Assembly: GCF_900215435.1 (NCBI RefSeq)
Contig: NZ_OCMY01000001.1
Span: 3,286,001-3,350,000 of the forward strand
DNA from: Candidatus Pantoea floridensis
Lineage (GTDB): Bacteria; Pseudomonadota; Gammaproteobacteria; Enterobacterales; Enterobacteriaceae
DNA: 64,000 nt
Reading direction: 5' to 3'
Shown here piece by piece: positions 58,225 to 64,000 of this stretch. The notes under the pieces are model-generated. The model searched no databases. It was not told the DNA's origin and saw nothing but the letters and a program-made list of their open reading frames with translations. Both the position numbers and the translations under genes were made by a program. Position 1 is the stretch's first letter, and the number at the start of each line of letters is the position of its first letter.

Positions 58225-58509
58225 TTAAGCGCGAACGAAGTCGATGTGGTGCAGTTTTGGCTTGAACGGATGACGCTGTACCGCCTGAGCTTTAACTTTC
58301 ACTTCTTTACCATCAACAACGATGGTCAGCACTTCGCTGTAGAACTCAGGTTTAACCTGCACGTTCATTACGGCGTCGTGGTCCAGTTCGATAGCAACTG
58401 GTGCTTCATTACCGCCATAGATGATGGCTGGGAATTTGTTTGCTACACGCAGGCGGCGGCTCGCACCCTTACCCTGGTCTTTACGTACTTCAGCGTTAAT
58501 AGTGAACAT
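58225..58509 (-). CDS. rplY: 50S ribosomal protein L25
   Basis: 94-aa short-form L25 that binds 5S rRNA. The N-terminus [20 protein letters not shown] is the standard start, so I use 58509; the ATG at 58524 would add five residues (MKRYQ) over the ribosome-binding site. Ends [11 protein letters not shown]. In E. coli L25 represses its own mRNA through the leader; that region here (58510-58640) is not obviously 5S-like. Confidence 0.97.
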   Translation of the reverse strand: MFTINAEVRKDQGKGASRRLRVANKFPAIIYGGNEAPVAIELDHDAVMNVQVKPEFYSEVLTIVVDGKEVKVKAQAVQRHPFKPKLHHIDFVRA

Positions 58510-58640
58510 TTGATATCTCTTCAATAATTCCTGCTACAGGCGACCCAGCAACAGGACGGTTATTCAAACTGCTTTTACGGATGCAAAAGCGGGCGGCATT
58601 ATAGCCCCAAAGGGGGGGCAGGGGCAAATGATTCCGCCGC

Positions 58641-60395
58641 TCAGCGCAGTTCGTTGGCGCGACGATAACGTCCTTGATAATCAAACATTTTCTCACGGAT
58701 CTGCCAGAAATGGCCTTTCGCACGTGCTACCACAAAATCGGGATGGCGCAGCAAGGGTTGCAGCGCCATGACATCGGCAGCGGTTTGCCATCCAAGTTCC
58801 ACGCCTGGCGCGCGCTGATGCGGACGCATAAACACTTGCTCAAAAGCTTTACGCTGCGCCGGCGTTTGCAGGCGAAAACGCTCGCTTACGCTGGTGCCAT
58901 CTTCATCAAAATAGCTGGCCTTAAGCCATTCGCCTTTGTCGTCGCGTCCTTGTTCCAGCGTCATGCCGGCACAGCGCAGTACGCGCGCATCTTTCAACTT
59001 CAACGCGGCTTTCAGCATATCGTCAGGATCGACCAAAATTTTGTCGCACTGCTGGCAGCGGCGGGCGGCGATGTCATTCTCGGCACCGCAATCCGGACAG
59101 CTTTTAAAACGAAAACGATAGTCACACTGTTCGCGCTGGCCTTCATCATCTTCCAGCACACCCTGACAGCGGCGACCAAAATGCTCAATGATGTGGCCAT
59201 CTTCCGTTGCTTTGCCCCAGAAAGTATTGGCGAAACCGCAAGCGGGACAAAAAACCTGCACCGGCTGATTATCGCTGGCGCCTTTTGGTGCGCCCACTTC
59301 CGGCGTGAAAAGATCGTGCGGATTACCGGCGTAATCGAGCACCAGACAATCAGTTTTGCCGGGCGAGAGCCGCAGGCCGCGACCAACAATTTGCTGATAC
59401 AAACTTACCGATTCGGTGGGGCGCAAAATCGCGATCAGATCAACATGCGGTGCATCAAATCCGGTAGTCAGGACCGCCACGTTGACCAGAAACTTCAGCT
59501 GTTGCGCTTTGAACTCGCCAATCAACCGATCGCGATCTTTCACCGCGGTTTCCGCCGACACCAGCGCGCTGTTCTCTGGCAACAGCGTCAGAATTTCTCG
59601 CGCATGTTCCACAGTGGAAGCAAACACCATTACGCCGTGCCTGTCCTCAGCAAACTCCACGATCTGGCGGATAATATGTGGCGTCACGCGATGCTGCTGT
59701 TTCAGCTCGCGGTTAAGATCGGCTTCACTAAACAAGCCGTTATTTTGTGGAATCAACCGGCTGAAATCATACTGCACCACCGGCATATCCAACCGCTCCG
59801 GCGGCACCAGAAAACCGTGTTTAATCATGTAGCGTAACGGCAGCTCATAAATGCAGTCGCGGAACAGCGCTTTCTCATCACCGCGCACCATGCCGTGATA
59901 GTGGAACTGATAAATCCAGCCTTTACCGAGGCGGAAGGGCGTGGCGGTTAATCCCAGCAAACGTAGGCTGGGATTGTGCTGACGCAGATGAGCGAACAGC
60001 TGCTGATACTGGCTCTCTTCGTTATCACTAATGCGATGACATTCATCAACAATCACCAGTGAAAAGGCGCTGTCGAAGCGATCAAGATTACGTGCTACCG
60101 ATTGCACGCTGCCAAATACCACTTTGCTTTCACTTTGTTTGCGTTGTAAACCGGCGGCGAAGATATCCGCTTGCAGGCCATATGCCTGATATTTGCTGTG
60201 GTTCTGCTCCACCAATTCTTTGACATGGGCCAACACCAGTACACGTCCGCGCGCCAGCCTTGCCAGCTCAGCAATTACCAGGCTTTTTCCCGCACCGGTC
60301 GGCAACACAATCACCGCAGGCGTGGTATGACGGCGGAAATGGTTGAGGGTGGCGTCAACCGCCTCTTGTTGGTATGGGCGCAGAGTGAATGACAT
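58641..60395 (-). CDS. radD: DNA repair helicase-like ATPase RadD (YejH)
   Basis: 584-aa superfamily II protein that helps RecA-dependent repair after crosslinks and radiation. Walker [13 protein letters not shown] box VDECHRISD, motif [15 protein letters not shown], motif [10 protein letters not shown], and C-terminal zinc-binding cysteines ([30 protein letters not shown]). Start chosen at 60395 ([15 protein letters not shown]), matching E. coli; a start at 60428 would add 11 residues. Divergent from rsuA, as in E. coli. Confidence 0.95.
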   Translation of the reverse strand: MSFTLRPYQQEAVDATLNHFRRHTTPAVIVLPTGAGKSLVIAELARLARGRVLVLAHVKELVEQNHSKYQAYGLQADIFAAGLQRKQSESKVVFGSVQSVARNLDRFDSAFSLVIVDECHRISDNEESQYQQLFAHLRQHNPSLRLLGLTATPFRLGKGWIYQFHYHGMVRGDEKALFRDCIYELPLRYMIKHGFLVPPERLDMPVVQYDFSRLIPQNNGLFSEADLNRELKQQHRVTPHIIRQIVEFAEDRHGVMVFASTVEHAREILTLLPENSALVSAETAVKDRDRLIGEFKAQQLKFLVNVAVLTTGFDAPHVDLIAILRPTESVSLYQQIVGRGLRLSPGKTDCLVLDYAGNPHDLFTPEVGAPKGASDNQPVQVFCPACGFANTFWGKATEDGHIIEHFGRRCQGVLEDDEGQREQCDYRFRFKSCPDCGAENDIAARRCQQCDKILVDPDDMLKAALKLKDARVLRCAGMTLEQGRDDKGEWLKASYFDEDGTSVSERFRLQTPAQRKAFEQVFMRPHQRAPGVELGWQTAADVMALQPLLRHPDFVVARAKGHFWQIREKMFDYQGRYRRANELR

Positions 60396-60559
60396 CGGGG
60401 CAAACTTTTTTCTGGAACGGGCGCGCATTATGTCATGAAAGCAGCTGAAACGCAGGATCGCCTCTGTTAGCCGCAGCGGGTTCCCGCTATACTGCCCACA
60501 CCTTATTCAGGGACAAAACACCGTTTCAGTTTCCCCGCAGTAACAGGCAAAACGAATTC

Positions 60560-61282
60560 ATGCGACTCGAAAAATTCATATCTCAGCAGCTGGAAGTCAG
60601 CCGTGCTATCGCTGGACGCGAAATCCGCGCCAAAAAAGTCACGATCAACGGCGAAGTGGTCCGCGATGCGGCTTACAAAGTATTGCCAGACGATGAAGTC
60701 GAATATGACGGCAATCCGCTGGTGGTACAGCAAGGCCCGCGCTATTTCATGCTGAACAAGCCGCAGGGTTACGTCTGTTCAACCGACGATCCCGATCATC
60801 CTACCGTGCTGTTCTTCATTGAAGAGCCGGCGGCGTTCAAGCTGCATGCGGCAGGGCGCCTGGATATCGATACCACCGGTTTAGTACTGTTAACCGATGA
60901 TGGGCAATGGTCGCACCGTATTACTTCACCAAAGCATCACCTTGAAAAAACCTATCTGGTGGAAGTGGAAGAGCCGATCGATCCTTCCCTGGTGGAGAAA
61001 TTTGCGGCGGGCGTACAGCTGCACAATGAAAAAGATCTCACCAAACCGGCGGTGCTGGAGATTCTTGATGAGAAGGCCGCGCGTCTGACGATCAGTGAAG
61101 GGCGCTATCATCAGGTCAAACGCATGTTTGCTGCGATGGGTAATCACGTTTCAGCGCTGCATCGTGAACGCATCGGTGACATCGAACTGGATGACGATCT
61201 CGGTGAAGGTGAATATCGCGAGCTGACCCAGGAAGAGGTTGATAGCATCGGCCTGCCTGAAGAGCTTAAACAACGTAAATAG
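60560..61282 (+). CDS. rsuA: 16S rRNA pseudouridine(516) synthase
   Basis: 240 aa. N-terminal S4 RNA-binding domain ([20 protein letters not shown]) and the RsuA/RluB catalytic domain with GRLDIDTTG; the catalytic Asp is Asp102. It makes pseudouridine 516 in 16S rRNA. The C-terminus is ~9 residues longer than in E. coli (ends EELKQRK). bcr starts 12 nt downstream, so the two are one operon. Confidence 0.96.
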   Translation: MRLEKFISQQLEVSRAIAGREIRAKKVTINGEVVRDAAYKVLPDDEVEYDGNPLVVQQGPRYFMLNKPQGYVCSTDDPDHPTVLFFIEEPAAFKLHAAGRLDIDTTGLVLLTDDGQWSHRITSPKHHLEKTYLVEVEEPIDPSLVEKFAAGVQLHNEKDLTKPAVLEILDEKAARLTISEGRYHQVKRMFAAMGNHVSALHRERIGDIELDDDLGEGEYRELTQEEVDSIGLPEELKQRK

Positions 61283-61294
61283 CAGGAGAACGCG

Positions 61295-62488
61295 GTGCGT
61301 AAGGAAAAGAATTCACCGGTTGGCTTAGTGATCATTCTCGGATTGCTGGCGATGTTGATGCCGCTCTCTATCGATATGTATCTGCCAGCAATGCCGCAAA
61401 TCGCCCGCGAATTCGCGGTATCGGCTGGCAGCGTACAGATGACGCTCAACCTTTACATCCTCGGGTTTGCCATCGGCCAGTTAGTATACGGGCCTTTGGC
61501 GGACAGCTATGGACGTAAGCCGGTGATCGTGCTGGGAACGCTGATCTTTGCCTGCGCCGCAGCGGCTTGCGCGTTATCACAAATCATCGATCAGCTGATC
61601 TTTATGCGTTTCCTGCACGGCTTATCTGCTGCCGCAGCCAGCGTGGTGATCAACGCCCTGATGCGCGATACCTACTCGAAAGAGGACTTCTCGCGCATGA
61701 TGTCGTTTGTCATGTTGGTCACCACCATCGCGCCGCTGCTGGCGCCGATCATCGGTGGCTGGCTGCTACTGCTGTGGAACTGGCACGCGATCTTCTGGAC
61801 GCTGGCAGGTGCGGCACTGATTACGACGGTGCTGGTGGTGACACAGATCCGTGAAACGCTGAAGCCCGAGCAGCGCCAGCGTTTTCATCTGCGGACGACG
61901 ATGAGCAACTTCGTGGCGTTAGTGCGCCATAAGCGCGCATTTAGCTATATGCTGGCAAGCGGATTTTCTTTTGCCGGTCTGTTTACCTTCCTCAACGCCG
62001 GCCCCTTCGTTTACATCGAAGTGAATCACGTTTCGCCACAAAACTTCGGCTATTACTTCGGTCTGAACGTGGTGTTCTTATTCGTGATGACATTGATCAA
62101 CAGCCGCGCGGTGCGCCGCTTTGGTCCGCTGAAAATGTTTCGCCTTGGGCTAGTGATTCAGTTCGCCATGGGCGTTTGGCTGCTTATCTCTAGCGCGCTG
62201 GATTTAGGTTTCCTCTCGCTGGTGTTTGGTGTAGCGATGTTCATTGGCTGCGTATCGACGGTATCGTCGAATGCGATGGCGGTGATTCTTGATGAGTTCC
62301 CGCATATGGCCGGCACCGCTTCATCACTGGCCGGTACGCTGCGCTTTGGCGTGGGCGCATTAGTCGGGGCACTGCTGTCGTTGGTGAGTATTAACAGCGC
62401 CTGGCCAATGGTGGCTACCATCGCGCTGTGTGCCACCGTTTCAATTGTGCTGTTTACCTATGCATCACGCCCGCATCATTCGGTTTAA
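61295..62488 (+). CDS. bcr: Bcr/CflA-family drug efflux MFS transporter
   Basis: 397-aa, 12-helix drug:H+ antiporter (DHA1). Motifs: [14 protein letters not shown] at the first helix end, [16 protein letters not shown] (motif A) and [20 protein letters not shown] (motif C-like). In E. coli Bcr exports bicyclomycin, sulfonamides and cysteine. The start is GTG at 61295 with AGGAG upstream. In operon with rsuA, as in E. coli. Confidence 0.94.
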   Translation: MRKEKNSPVGLVIILGLLAMLMPLSIDMYLPAMPQIAREFAVSAGSVQMTLNLYILGFAIGQLVYGPLADSYGRKPVIVLGTLIFACAAAACALSQIIDQLIFMRFLHGLSAAAASVVINALMRDTYSKEDFSRMMSFVMLVTTIAPLLAPIIGGWLLLLWNWHAIFWTLAGAALITTVLVVTQIRETLKPEQRQRFHLRTTMSNFVALVRHKRAFSYMLASGFSFAGLFTFLNAGPFVYIEVNHVSPQNFGYYFGLNVVFLFVMTLINSRAVRRFGPLKMFRLGLVIQFAMGVWLLISSALDLGFLSLVFGVAMFIGCVSTVSSNAMAVILDEFPHMAGTASSLAGTLRFGVGALVGALLSLVSINSAWPMVATIALCATVSIVLFTYASRPHHSV

Positions 62489-62496
62489 GTTATTGC

Positions 62497-62568
62497 GGTC
62501 GCCATGAATGGCGACCCTACATGCCTGAAATCCCAACCTTTTCCGTAGGGTCGTCATTTATGACGACC
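62497..62568. repeat. Inverted REP pair (BIME-like) downstream of bcr
   Basis: Unit 1: GGTCGCCAT/ATGGCGACC with CCTAC attached (62497-62520). Unit 2: GTAGG, then GGTCGTCAT/ATGACGACC (62545-62568). They are mirror-oriented, about 24 nt apart. Unit 2 has compensating changes (GCC to GTC with GGC to GAC) that keep pairing. The remainder of the 390-bp gap before yejG (62489-62878) is AT-rich and presumably holds the yejG promoter. Confidence 0.85.
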
Positions 62569-62878
62569 TGGTATTTATTCAAATCTCATCTCACCGCTCG
62601 CGAATCCCCATTCATTCGTTATGCTTAATGTTTCCGTAATGTGAAAATTTATAGATAAAAAAGTAACGACATTGCGTCTAAAATGATTGTTAACGGCGGC
62701 TGAACAGGGTAAACATAGGCCTAAATGTGAGAAGCCTCGCAAATTATCTATTAGCTACACGCTTTGTGCTTAAAACAAGAAGGCAAACCAAGTCCGCATT
62801 CTGAGCTAACCAGGTTGGGATTCACCGCGTTATGCCGTCGTCGTGAATAAAGTAAACGTCTCTGGGGGCCGTATAACT

Positions 62879-63205
62879 ATGCTGCAACTTTCTGTTGTGC
62901 ATCGCTTGCCACAACATTATCGCTGGTCGGTTGATCATGTAGGTGAAATAGAGCGTCAGGAAACGGCGGATGGCGTGCATGCCGGGGATTTAGTGGTGCT
63001 GCGTCTGCTCAGCCACGATGGTCATCCGGCGTTGGAAATTCTGCACCAGCTGCAAGAAACGCTGGCGCAAATTCAGGTCGAGTGCAAAATCGCCGAGTGT
63101 GAAGGGCAGCCGTGTCTACTGATTCGGCGTGATGATGAAAGCGCGACCAATTGCTGCCTGAAAAATCAGGGCGTCGCCATTGCTGAAACCTTCGATGGTC
63201 ATTAA
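62879..63205 (+). CDS. yejG: YejG family protein
   Basis: 108 aa, similar to E. coli YejG along its length (LQLSVVHRLPQHYRWS; later KIAECEGQPCLLIRRDDE; LKNQGVAIAE). Function unknown. The ATG at 62879 follows GGGGGCC by about 10 nt; an upstream GTG at 62843 would add 12 residues and has weaker support. Its stop overlaps the yejF stop region (63202-63205) on the opposite strand. Confidence 0.88.
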   Translation: MLQLSVVHRLPQHYRWSVDHVGEIERQETADGVHAGDLVVLRLLSHDGHPALEILHQLQETLAQIQVECKIAECEGQPCLLIRRDDESATNCCLKNQGVAIAETFDGH

Positions 63206-64000
63206 TTGATGTCTTTACCCTGTGCGGAAGCCAATAGCTGGCGTGTGTATTCAGCCGTTGGTGCATTAAACAGCGTATCGCAGTCACCTTGTTCCACCAC
63301 CTCGCCCTGCCGCAGCACAATGAGCTGATGGCAGAGTGCGCGTACTACCTGCAAATCATGGCTAATAAACAGGTAAGCCAGCTGATGCTGCTGCTGTAAG
63401 CGGCGCAGCAAGGTCAGGATCTGTTTCTGCACGGAACGATCGAGTGAAGAAGTCGGTTCATCTAACACAATAAGCTGGGGTTCAAGAATCAGCGCCCGGG
63501 CGATGGCAATACGCTGACGCTGGCCACCCGAAAACTCGGCGGGATAGCGGTTACGGCTATCGGTATCCAGCCCGACCTCCTGCATCACCGCAATCACCTT
63601 TTCTTCTTGTGCGGCCGCGCTGAGTTCAGGACGATGCACCGCTAACCCTTCGGCAATCACTTGCTGCACCGTCATACGCGGATTGAGCGATGAATTAGGA
63701 TCCTGGAACACCACCTGGATGCGCTGGCGCAGCGGCAGCAATTGTTTCGGTGAGAGCTGATGCAGCGGCTGATCCTCAAACCAAATCTCTCCGCGTGCGG
63801 TAATCAAACGCAGCAGAGCCAGACCGGTGGTACTTTTGCCGGATCCCGATTCTCCTACCAGTCCAAGGCTTTCACCCCGGCGTAGCGTAAAGCTAAGATC
63901 TTGCAGCGCCATTTTTTCCGCTACGGTACGCCGCAGTAGGCCACGACGGATAGGGAAGCCAACCTGCAGGTTTTTCACCTGCAGCAGCGGTTGCGCATTG
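63202..64000 (-). CDS. yejF: Microcin C/peptide ABC transporter ATP-binding protein YejF, C-terminal half
   Basis: About 266 codons of the second ATPase domain of the fused YejF protein, which powers uptake of oligopeptides and microcin C with YejA/B/E. Walker A GESGSGKST, Q-loop VVFQDPNSSLNPRM, signature FSGGQRQR, Walker B LIVLDEPTSSLD. The frame continues upstream past the GTG at 63978 to the window edge, so the gene is partial. yejF next to yejG and bcr is the E. coli order. Confidence 0.92.
   Translation of the reverse strand, partial: NAQPLLQVKNLQVGFPIRRGLLRRTVAEKMALQDLSFTLRRGESLGLVGESGSGKSTTGLALLRLITARGEIWFEDQPLHQLSPKQLLPLRQRIQVVFQDPNSSLNPRMTVQQVIAEGLAVHRPELSAAAQEEKVIAVMQEVGLDTDSRNRYPAEFSGGQRQRIAIARALILEPQLIVLDEPTSSLDRSVQKQILTLLRRLQQQHQLAYLFISHDLQVVRALCHQLIVLRQGEVVEQGDCDTLFNAPTAEYTRQLLASAQGKDIN

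Noticed and set aside
58674..59837. Plus-strand frame of 387 codons opposite radD
   Set aside because: Antisense shadow of radD; translation shows no domain.
1..64000. CRISPR array, rRNA genes, prophage structural genes, toxin-antitoxin pairs
   Set aside because: Looked for regularly spaced repeats, rRNA sequence and such gene pairs; none seen in the window.

Overview
The window is a chromosomal segment of a member of the Enterobacterales, most probably Erwiniaceae and close to Pantoea. The evidence is E. coli-like core proteins throughout (Nuo, Nrd, GyrA, Rcs, OmpC, YejM/K/L, RsuA, Bcr), a conserved micF RNA upstream of ompC, and short palindromic repeats of the GGTCGCCAT/ATGGCGACC type that I recall as common in Pantoea. 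This assignment is an inference from sequence alone.

Layout. Positions 1-10736 hold the 3' part of the complex I operon (end of nuoF, then nuoG-H-I-J-K-L-M-N), closed by a strong terminator. Next come elaA, opgD (Tat-exported glucan protein), elaB, a CinA-like gene, and the class Ia ribonucleotide reductase unit nrdA-nrdB-yfaE on the minus strand, followed by ubiG (minus) and gyrA (plus). From 23 to 29.3 kb is the Rcs phosphorelay: rcsC convergent with rcsD-rcsB. In E. coli rcsD is followed by micF and ompC. Here an MFS transporter gene and a three-gene type I secretion locus (a 601-aa Ig-repeat protein, its ABC exporter and its HlyD-type adaptor) sit between them. After micF/ompC come a divergent TetR/SnoaL-like pair with two clear operators, a set of tiny ORFs, apbE, alkB (ada is absent from this place), yojI and an EntD-like phosphopantetheinyl transferase.

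The main accessory region is a 6.3-kb island (44603-50893) in the 3' end of a tRNA-Pro(GGG) gene, bounded by 25-bp direct repeats. It carries a Hachiman-type pair: a DUF1837/HamA-like nuclease and a superfamily II helicase whose frame is broken by one in-frame TAG. It also holds a damaged gene, an IS3-family element and the N-terminal part of a P4-type integrase that has an in-frame TAG of its own. The IS cuts into both neighbours and has no target duplication, so the island looks like the product of an IS-mediated deletion. Arm-type repeats remain at both island ends.

Beyond the tRNA the order is core again: yejM, yejL (minus), yejK (plus), rplY, radD (minus), rsuA, bcr, yejG (plus) and the C-terminal half of yejF (minus, running off the window). 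A 1267-codon S6-type serine protease autotransporter is inserted between yejK and rplY.

The most interesting items are the amber-interrupted Hachiman system with its two TAG codons, the compact Ig-repeat/type I secretion locus with a possible RBS-pairing leader, the close linkage of an MFS gene to rcsDB, and the S6 autotransporter with a Pro/Asp-rich linker.
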